NCBI GenBank assembly: GCA_021156225.1
Contig: JAJNBN010000203.1
Span: 1-12,365 of the forward strand
Length of the DNA stretch: 12,365 bases
Direction: 5' to 3'
Source: Verrucomicrobiota bacterium
GTDB taxonomy: Bacteria; Verrucomicrobiota; Verrucomicrobiia; Limisphaerales; JAEYXS01
Below the pieces are notes generated by a model, which was given only the letters and a program-made list of their open reading frames with translations, did not search any database and was not told the DNA's origin. The translations under genes were made by a program, and so were the position numbers. How positions within the stretch are numbered: the stretch's first letter is position 1; each line of letters starts with the position of its first letter. Below, piece after piece: positions 1 through 7,526 of this stretch.

Positions 1-1
1 C

Positions 2-1333
2 GGCCAGAGTGGTAAGTCCGTCATGCAGCACCCCGAAGCCATCCGCATGATGAAGGACGTGAAGCGCGGACATATCACGGGGCTTGTGTTCAGCAAACTC
101 GCCCGGCTATCTCGTAATCTCCGCGAAGTGCAGGACTTCGGAGATTTCTTCCGGGACCAGAATGCCGACCTCATCTCGCTAAGCGAATCCATCGACACCA
201 GCACGGCCGGTGGTCGGATGTTCTTCCATCTCTTAGGAGTATTCGCCCATTGGGAACGCGAAGAAATTGCGGAGCGGGTAAGCGCCTCGGTTCTCACTCG
301 GGCCAAACTCGGTAAGTCCATCAATGGGCAAGCGCCTTATGGTTACCAATGGAAGGACCGGAAGCTCATTCTCCATCCTGAGGAAGCCCCTGTCCGCCGT
401 CTGGCGTATGAACTCTTCCTCCAGCACCGCCGCAAAGGCACCGTGGCCAAACTCCTGACCGCTGCCGGATACCGTAGCCGCGAAGGCAACCACTGGCACG
501 ACATGCAGGTTGCCCGCGTCCTGACCGATCCCAGCGCCAAAGGCACCTATATCTTTAACAAGTATCGCAAGCATGGCGACTGGCAGAACACCATCAAACC
601 CGAAAGCGAATGGGGCAAGGTCGAGTGCGAACCCCTCGTATCCGAGGATACGTGGAATCAGGTCAACCAGCTGATCGAGGAACAACGCAAGGGCTGGAAG
701 AAGCCAGGACGGGCACCGGTACACATCTTTGGCAGCTTGATCCATTGCGGCTGCGGCAAAAAGATGTATGTCCGGACTGGCACTCCGAGATATTTCTGTC
801 GCAAGTGCTGCAACAAGATTCCCATGGACGACCTTGAAGCCATCTTCTTGGAAGAATCTAAAGCCTTCTTTGCCGACGCCTCGCGGGTGTCTCGATGCCT
901 GACCGAGGCTCAACGCGGATTAGTCGAGAAACAGGAAGCCTTGACGGCCCATGAGCGGGAGATAGCCAAGGTTAAGGAAGAGATATCCCGGACATTCCAA
1001 CTCTATCAAAGCAGCCATATCACGGCTCAAGGCTTTGGCGACTTCTACAAACCCGCCGAGGAACGTCTGAACCAGTTGCTGGCCACCTTGCCCAAGCTCC
1101 AAGCCGAGGTGGACATCCTGAAGGTGAACAAGCTCTCGACGGACGATGTGGTCTCGGAGGCCACCACGCTCTACAACCGCTGGCCCGCGATGGATACCGA
1201 TGAGAAGCGAAAAATCGCCGAAGCGCTGGTCGAAAAGATCGTTGTCGGCAACGGCGAAGTCACGCTAACCTACTCGCATCTAACAAGTTCTGAAGAAGCG
1301 TGCAATTGCCAACAGCAGTTAGGGCCGGGGTGA
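2..1333 (+). CDS. Large serine recombinase, 5'-truncated by window edge
   Basis: Site-specific DNA recombinase of the large serine (resolvase/invertase) family, which integrates or excises mobile elements. The frame is open from base 2, so the true start and the catalytic serine lie outside the window; the first ATG inside is at 23. Numbering from that ATG, residues 1-90 are the second half of the resolvase catalytic domain (KLARLSRN at 25-32; the E-helix region around 64-87 with the FAHWERE motif). Residues about 100-215 are the 'recombinase' domain. A zinc ribbon follows, with Cys242-x-Cys244 and Cys259-x2-Cys262. A charged, probably coiled-coil stretch covers about 300-370, then a short C-terminal domain. 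This order is typical of phage- or ICE-type integrases. No cargo genes or att site can be identified here. The last codons (QLGPG) run into a G-rich intergenic sequence, so the very C-terminus may not be native. Confidence 0.9.
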   Translation, partial: GQSGKSVMQHPEAIRMMKDVKRGHITGLVFSKLARLSRNLREVQDFGDFFRDQNADLISLSESIDTSTAGGRMFFHLLGVFAHWEREEIAERVSASVLTRAKLGKSINGQAPYGYQWKDRKLILHPEEAPVRRLAYELFLQHRRKGTVAKLLTAAGYRSREGNHWHDMQVARVLTDPSAKGTYIFNKYRKHGDWQNTIKPESEWGKVECEPLVSEDTWNQVNQLIEEQRKGWKKPGRAPVHIFGSLIHCGCGKKMYVRTGTPRYFCRKCCNKIPMDDLEAIFLEESKAFFADASRVSRCLTEAQRGLVEKQEALTAHEREIAKVKEEISRTFQLYQSSHITAQGFGDFYKPAEERLNQLLATLPKLQAEVDILKVNKLSTDDVVSEATTLYNRWPAMDTDEKRKIAEALVEKIVVGNGEVTLTYSHLTSSEEACNCQQQLGPG

Positions 1334-1383
1334 GGGGTGAGCGAGCCAAGCGTTACTCATCCGCTTATCGCCCTTCTCACCTC
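1332..1383. terminator. Imperfect hairpin between convergent genes, possible bidirectional terminator
   Basis: The gap between the recombinase stop and the helicase stop holds a long imperfect inverted repeat. GAGGGGTGAG (1332-1341) pairs with CTCACCTC (1376-1383) apart from a two-base bulge. CGA (1342-1344) pairs with TCG (1368-1370), and AAGCG (1348-1352) with CGCTT (1362-1366), around a 9-base loop. There is no clear U-tract, so terminator function is inferred mainly from the position between two converging genes. Confidence 0.4.
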
Positions 1384-1391
1384 ACACTCCC

Positions 1392-3482
1392 CTACGCTTC
1401 CTTCGCCTTCACCTTGTGCCCCTTGATCTGCGTGCGCTTGAGCTTAGCTAGAATGCTGTTCGCATGCTCGGCGGACACATCCACGAAGAGATGCTTCTCA
1501 CGGATGTCCACCGTGCCGATCACCTTCGCGGGAAAACCTGTCTCGCCTTGGATCGCCTGTATCACATCTTCAGCGGTGACACCCATCGATTCACCCACGT
1601 TCATGTAGAGACGTTTCTGGAAGTCCGGGGTCTTGCGGCTCGCCTTTGGTGAACGCACCGGCACAGGATCTTCGATCAATTCCCGCTTCTCCGGGATGCG
1701 CATCATCGGTTTCACCTTGCTGGAGCTCGGCACCAACACGGGCGCAGACGTAGCTGCAGCTTCCGGCGGCTTCACCTTCGGCACGAAAGGCTTCACTTCC
1801 GGCTTCGGGGCCACGGGCGCTTCAGTCTTCACGACTGGTGTTGGCGCTGGCTTCGCCTCCACGGGCTTAACCACGGCTCCTGCCGCTTCCTTCACCGCAT
1901 CTGCGGTCGCAGCAATCGTCGTCGGCTTCGGCAATACCGGCTTGGGCGCGATCGACGGCCGCGCTATCGGCGCCGGACGAGCGGCCATGGGCCTCGGCGC
2001 GACTGGCCGGTCCATCGGCGGACGTGCTGGCGGACGTTCGTCATAACGATTGTCCCCATATCCACCGCGCTGTTCCTGCCGGAAACCACCCCGCTCCTCG
2101 CGGAACCCGCCCCGGCGATCATCACGACCACCACCGCGATCATACCCGCCACGCGCTTCTTCGCGTTCCACCGGTTGGGTGACCGGATCACCCTCAGCAC
2201 CCTGCACATGATGAATCAGCGCCGATGCGATATCCGTCGATGTAAATCCTTCTTCGAGCAAGCGCTCGATCAAATGGTCCTGCTTCTTATATTCGCCGCT
2301 CGTAAGCGTCGCGCGCAGCTTCGTCAGGAAGACGCTCGTCTTGGCTTGGTCCACTTCATCCTGCGTCGGCACCTTGCCGCGTTGGATGCGCATCTTCGTG
2401 TAACGCTCAATGTGCTGGATCTGGAACAGCTCACGTCCCGAGATGAACGAGATCGCCCGGCCACTGCGCCCGGCACGACCTGTGCGTCCGATACGATGCA
2501 CGTAATCTTCCACGTCATAAGGCAGGTCGTAGTTGAACACCACCTGAACATCATCCACGTCAATACCGCGTGCCGCCACGTCCGTGGCCACCAGGAATTC
2601 AAGACCCGATTTCCGGAACTTCTGCATCACGCGATCGCGCTGGTTCTGGTTCATGTCACCATGCAGGCGGTCCGCCGAATAACCCTGCGCATTCAGATGA
2701 TCTACGAGATCATCCACCATCCGCTTGGTGTTACAGAAAACGATACCGAGCTTCAGGTCATGGACATCGATCAACCGCGTCAGCAGCTCGATCTTGAAGC
2801 GGCGGTCCACCTCGTAATAATGCTGCTCCACCGTCGGCACCGTCATCGCCTTTTGCTCGATCTTGACGCTCTGCGGCTCCTTAGCAAACCGTTGGATGAG
2901 GTCTTGGATCGGCCGCGGCATCGTAGCCGAGAAAAACACCGTCTGACGTTCCGGCGGCAAGGCCTTCAGAATTACCTCGATGTCCTCGCGGAAACCCATG
3001 TCCAGCATCACGTCCGCCTCGTCCAGGATGATCATCTTGAGCTTGTCCAGACGCAGCGTCCCGCGCCGCATGTGATCCATCAAACGTCCCGGCGTGCCGA
3101 TGACGATCTGCGCCCCCTGCTGCAGCCCGTAATACTGCCGCTCATAAGATTGCCCTCCGTAGATCGGCAAGGCTTGGATGCCCTTCTTGAAAATCGTCAG
3201 CTTGTGCACCTCTTCTGAGACCTGCACCGCCAGCTCACGCGTTGGGCAGAGGATGAGGATTTGCACGCCGCGCAGCTTGGTATCCACTTTTTCCACGGCT
3301 GGAATGGCGAAGGCCGCCGTTTTGCCGGAACCCGTCTGGGACTGCCCCACGATGTCTTTGCCCTCCATCAATACGGGGATGGCGGCAGCTTGGATGGGTG
3401 ACGCCTGCTCATAGCCAAGTTTATCGATGGCTTTCAGCATCTCAGGCGACAGACCTAACTCAGAAAATAACTTCGGTATCAT
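1392..3482 (-). CDS. deaD: ATP-dependent DEAD-box RNA helicase, DeaD/CsdA-like
   Basis: ATP-driven RNA unwinding enzyme. The DeaD/CsdA class acts in ribosome assembly, mRNA turnover and cold adaptation in the cytoplasm. All core motifs are present in 696 residues: Q motif in the first 35, motif I SQTGSGKT (48-55), PTRELAV (80-86), GG (109-110), TPGR (130-133), DEAD (154-157), SAT (185-187), ARGID (304-308) and HRIGRTGR (329-336). After the helicase core comes an Arg/Gly-rich tract (about 440-480) and a Pro/Ala/Lys/Val-rich low-complexity linker (about 481-620). A C-terminal DbpA-type RNA-binding (RRM-like) domain occupies about 621-692. The DbpA-type end supports a DeaD/CsdA rather than a RhlE assignment. 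The ATG at 3482 puts the Q motif at the normal distance from the N-terminus, but no Shine-Dalgarno sequence precedes it. It is transcribed alone, divergent from the DUF418 gene. Confidence 0.95.
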   Translation of the reverse strand: MIPKLFSELGLSPEMLKAIDKLGYEQASPIQAAAIPVLMEGKDIVGQSQTGSGKTAAFAIPAVEKVDTKLRGVQILILCPTRELAVQVSEEVHKLTIFKKGIQALPIYGGQSYERQYYGLQQGAQIVIGTPGRLMDHMRRGTLRLDKLKMIILDEADVMLDMGFREDIEVILKALPPERQTVFFSATMPRPIQDLIQRFAKEPQSVKIEQKAMTVPTVEQHYYEVDRRFKIELLTRLIDVHDLKLGIVFCNTKRMVDDLVDHLNAQGYSADRLHGDMNQNQRDRVMQKFRKSGLEFLVATDVAARGIDVDDVQVVFNYDLPYDVEDYVHRIGRTGRAGRSGRAISFISGRELFQIQHIERYTKMRIQRGKVPTQDEVDQAKTSVFLTKLRATLTSGEYKKQDHLIERLLEEGFTSTDIASALIHHVQGAEGDPVTQPVEREEARGGYDRGGGRDDRRGGFREERGGFRQEQRGGYGDNRYDERPPARPPMDRPVAPRPMAARPAPIARPSIAPKPVLPKPTTIAATADAVKEAAGAVVKPVEAKPAPTPVVKTEAPVAPKPEVKPFVPKVKPPEAAATSAPVLVPSSSKVKPMMRIPEKRELIEDPVPVRSPKASRKTPDFQKRLYMNVGESMGVTAEDVIQAIQGETGFPAKVIGTVDIREKHLFVDVSAEHANSILAKLKRTQIKGHKVKAKEA

Positions 3483-3589
3483 GTATTCAAATGTCTAAAC
3501 AACACACTCACTCTAGGGTGCCAGCAGGCATATAGGGAGCTAAATCTTGCACAGGTCCTGACGGAACGCATTTTTCTATTCTCACTATC

Positions 3590-3595
3590 TATAAT
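3590..3595 (+). promoter_or_regulatory. Consensus -10 box (TATAAT) upstream of the DUF418 gene
   Basis: A perfect TATAAT lies four bases before the TTG chosen as the DUF418 start. No good -35 hexamer stands 16-18 bases upstream. The closeness to the start codon would give a leaderless or nearly leaderless transcript. It sits in the 117-base divergent spacer between the helicase and the DUF418 gene (3483-3599), which shows no other clear signal. Confidence 0.45.
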
Positions 3596-3599
3596 TCCA

Positions 3600-4934
3600 T
3601 TGCCAAAGACTTCCAACTTCCTTAACAACAACTGCATCCAACTTCCGCCCCCAATACCTCCGGCACCTGAACCGTTCGCCCTGCCAGAGTCCTTTTCCAA
3701 GGGGTCGCGACTTCGGGCGCTCGACTTGATACGAGGGGTGGCCATCCTCGGTCTCCTGCCCGTTCACATCGGTGTTTTTAGCGGCACCGACCACAATCCT
3801 ACGCCGGACGGTGGTTTGGCTTTATGGTGGGAAGAGATCATCACTCTTCTCGTGATGCTGGTGTTCGAAGGAAAAATGCTGACCCTGCTGGCCATCTTGT
3901 TTGGTGCGGGGATGGCGATCCAGGCAGACAATGCTGCGTCTGCAGGTAAACCTTTCGTCCCCTATTTCTGCCGCCGCATGCTAATCCTTTTCCTGCTCGG
4001 CATCGGACACACCCTGTTCCTGTTTCAGTACGACATCCTGACCTCTTACGCGGTGGCAGGTGTGATCGCTTTGCTTTTTCTCAAGCGAACACAGAAGACT
4101 TTGCTGTGCGTAGCGACCGGATGTTTCGCTTGGTGCAGCGCGTGGATTATCCTGTTCATGGTGCTCGTTTTTCTGTTTGGTTCCGAGCTTGATTCAACCC
4201 TCGGTGAATCGGACAAGGAAGCCACCCCGGTCATGACAGCGGATGTGGAAGATTCCGAAACGGACCCCTTCTCGGAATTCTTCAGCGAGGAGAAAGAAAC
4301 CCGGCTTTTCCGCCATGGCAGCATTTGGGAAATGACCATTTACCGTGGGGCTTTTCTGGCGATCACCACCATTCTTTTCTGGTTTCTGGCCGGCTGGTAC
4401 ATGCTGGCTTGCCTACTGGTCGGCATCTGGCTAGCCCGGAAAGGGGTTTTCCACGAGTTCGAACAGCATCGCGGCCTATGCCGCAAAATGACGGTCATCG
4501 GGCTGGCGCTCGGAGTTCTTTTCCATCTGTTGGGAGCGGTGGTTTATCTGCGCGAGCCGGAAGGAGTGCAGCACTATTTCCTGGTCTTTTTCGGGATGAT
4601 GCCGCTGGCGCTGGTGCATTTATGCTGGTTGTCCCGCTGGGCTCATAGCGATCGTGCCCCATGGCTGCAAGCCCATTTGATCGCTGTCGGTCGCATGGCC
4701 TTGAGCAATTATCTCATGCAATCTTTGCTCTGCGGGATAGTCTTTTACAGTTACGGCTTTGGCTTCTACCGCGAAATGGAACGAACCACTACGTTCTTGG
4801 TCGTTCTGGCAGTCTGGCTGGCACAATTGATTTTGAGTCCGGTTTGGATGGCTCGTTTCAAGATCGGACCGGTGGAATGGTTATGGCGCCGCTTGACTGA
4901 TGGTCGTGGGACTGGGGGAAATGCATCCGCTTGA
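3600..4934 (+). CDS. DUF418 (YeiB-type) multispanning membrane protein
   Basis: Integral inner-membrane protein of the YeiB/DUF418 family; the biochemical role of the family is not established and I do not assign one. Of 444 residues, visible family landmarks are R-LRALDLIRG at about 37-46 leading into the first membrane segment, EGKMLTLLAILFGAG (90-104), the RRMLILFLLGIGHTLF helix (125-140), GRMALSNYLMQ (364-374), and the C-terminal signature RFKIGPVEWLWRRLT (409-423). Roughly 8-10 hydrophobic segments are visible. A strongly acidic hydrophilic loop (about 185-235) splits the protein. The N-terminus is Pro-rich before the first helix. No ATG or GTG is available upstream of the first membrane segment, so TTG at 3600 is the best start; ATT at 3594 is possible. 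No Shine-Dalgarno is visible. Confidence 0.85.
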   Translation: MPKTSNFLNNNCIQLPPPIPPAPEPFALPESFSKGSRLRALDLIRGVAILGLLPVHIGVFSGTDHNPTPDGGLALWWEEIITLLVMLVFEGKMLTLLAILFGAGMAIQADNAASAGKPFVPYFCRRMLILFLLGIGHTLFLFQYDILTSYAVAGVIALLFLKRTQKTLLCVATGCFAWCSAWIILFMVLVFLFGSELDSTLGESDKEATPVMTADVEDSETDPFSEFFSEEKETRLFRHGSIWEMTIYRGAFLAITTILFWFLAGWYMLACLLVGIWLARKGVFHEFEQHRGLCRKMTVIGLALGVLFHLLGAVVYLREPEGVQHYFLVFFGMMPLALVHLCWLSRWAHSDRAPWLQAHLIAVGRMALSNYLMQSLLCGIVFYSYGFGFYREMERTTTFLVVLAVWLAQLILSPVWMARFKIGPVEWLWRRLTDGRGTGGNASA

Positions 4935-5023
4935 GTTTTTTGTTTTCATTTTTTGCGCGTTGGGACGGCTTTTCGCCATGATTCATCATTGCGACCGCCC
5001 CTGCTCTTCCGTTAGATACCTCC

Positions 5024-6028
5024 ATGCCATTGTTCGACAGCTTGCGCCGGATGCTCTCTACTGAGGGCAAACGCACCGCTCCTGTCGCCAAGGCTCCGGT
5101 TGGTCGCGGTGCCAGGACCACGGAATACCTCACCAAGACCGGTGAATATGGTGTGGAAGCCCGTTACCTGCTCGATCTGATCTTGCTCGACGCCTTGGAC
5201 GAACACCGCGTGCCGCAGGAAGGCAAGGCGAAGGCCGATCCTTCCATGGGCGGTTTCGAAATGCGTGTCTCTCTTTCACCCATGGTCGCCGGTGAAAAGA
5301 TTTCGATCCGCCTCTTTCGTCCCGGTGAACAGCGTTTCAGTGTCCAAACACTCGGTTTTGATGACGACACCTTGCACCAGTGGGTGAACCTGATAGCCCG
5401 CCCTCACGGCTTGCTGCTGCTCACCGGTCCCGTGGGCTCCGGCAAGACCACCACGCTTTACTCGACGCTCACTCATCTGGTGAACACCCAAGGACAGCGC
5501 CTGAACATCACCACCGTGGAAGACCCGGTGGAATCTGTGCTACCGCGGGTGAATCAGGCCACGGTAAATGTCGCGCAGGGCTTCACCTACCCCATCGCTC
5601 TCCGTTCCATTTTGCGCCATGACCCGCAGGTCATTATGATCGGTGAGATCCGTGATGAAGAGACAGCAGGCATCGCCGTGCGCGCCAGTTTGTCAGGCCA
5701 CCTGGTCTTGAGCACGGTCCACAGCGGCACAGCGGCAGGCGCTTTCGCCCGCATGGCCAATCTCCATGTGGACCACCGCGCTTTCTTCCGTAAGGGCTCC
5801 GGCTGCGCCGCTTGTGCCTTCACCGGTTTCCAAGGCCGCATCCCCATCACGGAGTTGCTCGTGATGAATCCGGAGATTGAGCGCCTGGTGGCGACCAACG
5901 CGCCCAGCACCCAGATCCACGATCTCGCCGAACAGCACGGCATGCGCTCACTCGCCGTCAACGCCGTCCTCCGCGCTTTCAATGGCGAGACGACTCTGGA
6001 AGAGATCTCGGGCTACTTGGTGGCATAG
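5024..6028 (+). CDS. Shortened GspE/PilB-type secretion or pilus ATPase
   Basis: Homologue of the hexameric ATPases that power type II secretion and type IV pilus assembly at the cytoplasmic face of the inner membrane. The ATPase core is recognisable: RVPQEGK (62-68, the family's R-PQDG), GEKISIRLF (90-98), Walker A GPVGSGKT (135-142), Asp box EDPVE (166-170), Walker B IMIGEIRDEETA (204-215) and His box with His233. Two regions are missing. The MshEN/N1 domain and much of N2 are reduced to about 60 unrelated residues, giving 334 residues against about 550 in the family. The stretch of about 50 residues after the His box, which normally holds the QRLVR motif and the first CxxC, is also gone, so only Cys251-x2-Cys254 remains, 18 residues after His233. 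The frame is intact, so I call a gene rather than a pseudogene. No other secretion genes are adjacent. No Shine-Dalgarno is visible before the ATG at 5024. Confidence 0.85.
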   Translation: MPLFDSLRRMLSTEGKRTAPVAKAPVGRGARTTEYLTKTGEYGVEARYLLDLILLDALDEHRVPQEGKAKADPSMGGFEMRVSLSPMVAGEKISIRLFRPGEQRFSVQTLGFDDDTLHQWVNLIARPHGLLLLTGPVGSGKTTTLYSTLTHLVNTQGQRLNITTVEDPVESVLPRVNQATVNVAQGFTYPIALRSILRHDPQVIMIGEIRDEETAGIAVRASLSGHLVLSTVHSGTAAGAFARMANLHVDHRAFFRKGSGCAACAFTGFQGRIPITELLVMNPEIERLVATNAPSTQIHDLAEQHGMRSLAVNAVLRAFNGETTLEEISGYLVA

Positions 6029-6164
6029 CTTCGGCCCTAACCCCATGTAGGCTTGCATGAATATTTTTCACGTTAAGTTGCCGCCTTCGTGATCAATCTG
6101 CCTTGCGGCATTCGCTCTTCGTGGTGATTATCTAGGAAAGGCAAGCCGTTCCCAAAATTCACCC
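6029..6164. other. Intergenic spacer with a weak inverted repeat
   Basis: The spacer between the ATPase-like gene and the phosphoesterase contains TGCCGC (6079-6084) and GCGGCA (6105-6110) as a 6-bp stem with a 20-base loop and no T-run after it. A purine-rich AGGAAAGG lies at about 6133-6140, but it is 24 bases from the ATG at 6165, too far for an ordinary ribosome binding site. No promoter can be called with confidence. Confidence 0.3.
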
Positions 6165-6881
6165 ATGAAATGTCTCGTCGTAGCCGATCTGCACTACGCG
6201 CTGAAGCAGTGGGACTGGGTCCATCAAGTGGCGGAGCGTTTCGATCTCGTCATCATCGCGGGTGACCTGCTGGACCTTGGCTCGCTCGTGGACCGGGAGG
6301 CGCAATCCATCGTGGTCCTGAAATACCTCGACCGCATCGTCCGTAAGAAGCCGTTGCTCGTCTGCTCCGGCAATCATGACGGCACCGACCACAATTCAGA
6401 GAACGAGGCCATCGCCACCTGGCTGATTGAAGCCCGTGAAATGGGCACGCTGGTGGATAACGATTCTTGGGAAAAAGACGGCTGTCTTTTCACCATCTGC
6501 CCATGGTGGGATGGCAACATCACGCGCCAAGAAGTCGGTGAACTGCTCGCGCGCGATGCCGCCAAACCCAAGAAACGCTGGGTCTGGATTTATCATTCAC
6601 CACCGGACCAAACTAAAGTGAGCTGGACGGGCAAGGCTTTCGCCGGCGATCCATATCTCGTCGAATGGATTCAGCAATATAAGCCTGACATGGTGCTAAG
6701 CGGCCACATCCATCAATCCCCTTTTCGCAGCGAAGGCTCGTGGATCGACAAAGTGAATGGCACCTGGGTCTTCAACACCGGCCGCCAAATCGGCCCCGAA
6801 CCCGCCTTCATTTTGCTGGATCTGGAAAACAACCAGGCCACTTGGACCTCGCAAGCCGGGCAGGAAACGATCGCTCTGTAG
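6165..6881 (+). CDS. Calcineurin-like metallophosphoesterase
   Basis: Predicted cytoplasmic dinuclear-metal phosphoesterase; the substrate is unknown. The five metal-binding blocks of the superfamily appear in order within 238 residues: D-x-H at Asp8/His10, GD at Gly33-Asp34, GNHD at 69-72, His144 in the IYHSPP segment, and GHIH at 180-183. No signal peptide or extra domain is visible, and the length is normal for a single-domain enzyme. It is not clearly a member of a named subfamily such as SbcD, LpxH or CpdA. The ATG at 6165 is chosen because the first strand (MKCLVVADLH) starts immediately. It is followed at once by a hairpin and converges on the cyclic-nucleotide-binding gene. Confidence 0.88.
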   Translation: MKCLVVADLHYALKQWDWVHQVAERFDLVIIAGDLLDLGSLVDREAQSIVVLKYLDRIVRKKPLLVCSGNHDGTDHNSENEAIATWLIEAREMGTLVDNDSWEKDGCLFTICPWWDGNITRQEVGELLARDAAKPKKRWVWIYHSPPDQTKVSWTGKAFAGDPYLVEWIQQYKPDMVLSGHIHQSPFRSEGSWIDKVNGTWVFNTGRQIGPEPAFILLDLENNQATWTSQAGQETIAL

Positions 6882-6904
6882 GAGCGCGGGTTGTCCCAAC
6901 CCGC
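6878..6904 (+). repeat. REP-like hairpin with GTAG head overlapping the stop codon
   Basis: GTAGGAGC is followed by a perfect 8-bp stem, GCGGGTTG (6886-6893), loop TCC, CAACCCGC (6897-6904). A GTAG tetranucleotide next to a GC-rich palindrome is the form of bacterial REP elements associated with TnpA-REP/RAYT transposases. The GTAG includes the TAG stop of the phosphoesterase gene. No T-run follows, so terminator function is uncertain. A second GTAGGAGCG lies inverted at 7450-7458. Confidence 0.5.
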
Positions 6905-6928
6905 AGCAACATACCTAAACACTAGCCG

Positions 6929-6945
6929 TGCGGATTTCCTCCGCA
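6929..6945 (-). terminator. Possible terminator of the cyclic-nucleotide-binding gene
   Basis: TGCGGA (6929-6934) and TCCGCA (6940-6945) form a perfect 6-bp stem with a 5-base loop. On the minus strand it begins 27 bases after the stop codon at 6973-6975. The following T-rich tract is weak. Confidence 0.35.
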
Positions 6946-6972
6946 ACATCCTCCAATACTTTTCCCCATCCC

Positions 6973-7428
6973 CTACTTCTTCTTCACCTTCCCTTGATGA
7001 TGCAGCAGGCTTTCCAACACTTCATCCACCATGCTCATGTGATCTTTCTGATCTTCGAACTGATGCTTCAAATCCACCAGATATCGTGTGAGAGAATTTA
7101 ACCGCCGCGCCAGTGTTTCGGCTACGATCACGGTCACTTCAGGGTGCGCATCCAAAAACTGACGGGCATTCTCTGCCACCAAGAATTTTGCATCGGTCAG
7201 GCATTTCACAGTGGCCATGTGCGGCTGGTGCAACAATACGGACATCTCGCCAAAGATTGAGCCTGGTTCGGAGACGCGGCTTACCTGCACATCGCCTTTG
7301 CAGACCTCCACTTTGCCCTCCACAAGAATGTATAGATGCCCGGTGCTTTGCCCCTCGCGTAACACCTCATCGCCAGTCTTGTAGTCGCATTGTGGCAGTG
7401 CCCGGCAGGATTCCAGCATGTGGCTCAT
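6973..7428 (-). CDS. Stand-alone cyclic-nucleotide-binding-fold protein without DNA-binding domain
   Basis: Single CAP/CRP-type beta-barrel sensor domain, 151 residues from the ATG at 7428. The beta roll covers about 15-95 and includes the phosphate-binding-cassette-like FGEMSVLL (59-66). The arginine that contacts the cyclic phosphate in CRP is His70 here (PHMATV), so canonical cAMP or cGMP binding is doubtful. A helical, charged C-terminal part (about 97-151) ends in a lysine tail; no helix-turn-helix is visible, so it is not a classical Crp/Fnr transcription factor. I choose 7428 over the farther start at 7512 because the first 15 codons of the longer version are encoded by a perfect terminator hairpin (7475-7503) belonging to the upstream gene, and because the fold begins only after this ATG. 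A GGA lies 7 bases before the ATG. Confidence 0.8.
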   Translation of the reverse strand: MSHMLESCRALPQCDYKTGDEVLREGQSTGHLYILVEGKVEVCKGDVQVSRVSEPGSIFGEMSVLLHQPHMATVKCLTDAKFLVAENARQFLDAHPEVTVIVAETLARRLNSLTRYLVDLKHQFEDQKDHMSMVDEVLESLLHHQGKVKKK

Positions 7429-7458
7429 AGCGGGTTCCAAAGTGAACGACGCTCCTAC
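7429..7458 (-). repeat. Second GTAGGAGCG hairpin, directly before the CNB start codon
   Basis: On the minus strand GTAGG is followed by an imperfect hairpin: AGCG, TC bulge, GTTC, loop ACTTTG, GAAC, one bulged C, then CGCT ending at the base before the ATG at 7428. The GTAGGAGCG head matches 6878-6886 exactly but in the opposite orientation. The hairpin contains the only purine run that could serve as ribosome binding site, so it could also influence translation; that is inference. Confidence 0.4.
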
Positions 7459-7474
7459 TATTTCAACAAGTAAA

Positions 7475-7503
7475 GCCGTGGATGAATAGAATTCATCCAC
7501 GGC
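7475..7503 (-). terminator. Rho-independent terminator of the outer-membrane protein gene
   Basis: A perfect 13-bp inverted repeat, GCCGTGGATGAAT (7475-7487) and ATTCATCCACGGC (7491-7503), has a 3-base loop. It begins 23 bases beyond the stop codon of the gene ending at 7527. On the minus strand it is followed by a short T-rich tract (CTTTACTTGTT). Confidence 0.75.
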
Positions 7504-7526
7504 CCGGGCCACTCTACTCTCATCAC

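Noticed and set aside
233..913. 226-codon open frame on the minus strand
   Set aside because: It lies entirely opposite the recombinase domain and zinc ribbon, with no recognisable motifs.
1633..2046. 137-codon Gly/Ala/Thr-rich open frame on the plus strand
   Set aside because: It is the reverse complement of the Pro/Ala/Lys-rich linker of the helicase and needs no separate explanation.
2175..3218. 347-codon open frame on the plus strand
   Set aside because: It is antisense to the conserved helicase core and its translation is a His/Arg/Leu-rich composition typical of a shadow frame.
5700..5830. Frameshift as the cause of the missing zinc-motif segment in the GspE-like gene
   Set aside because: Both sides of the gap align in the same frame with no stop codon, so it is an in-frame deletion or natural reduction, not a frameshift.
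6079..6110. Terminator after the GspE-like gene
   Set aside because: The stem is only 6 bp with a 20-base loop and no T-run; chance occurrence is likely.
7429..7512. Longer N-terminus for the CNB-fold protein starting at 7512
   Set aside because: Its first codons are the two arms of the perfect terminator hairpin at 7475-7503, and the extension has no counterpart in the fold.
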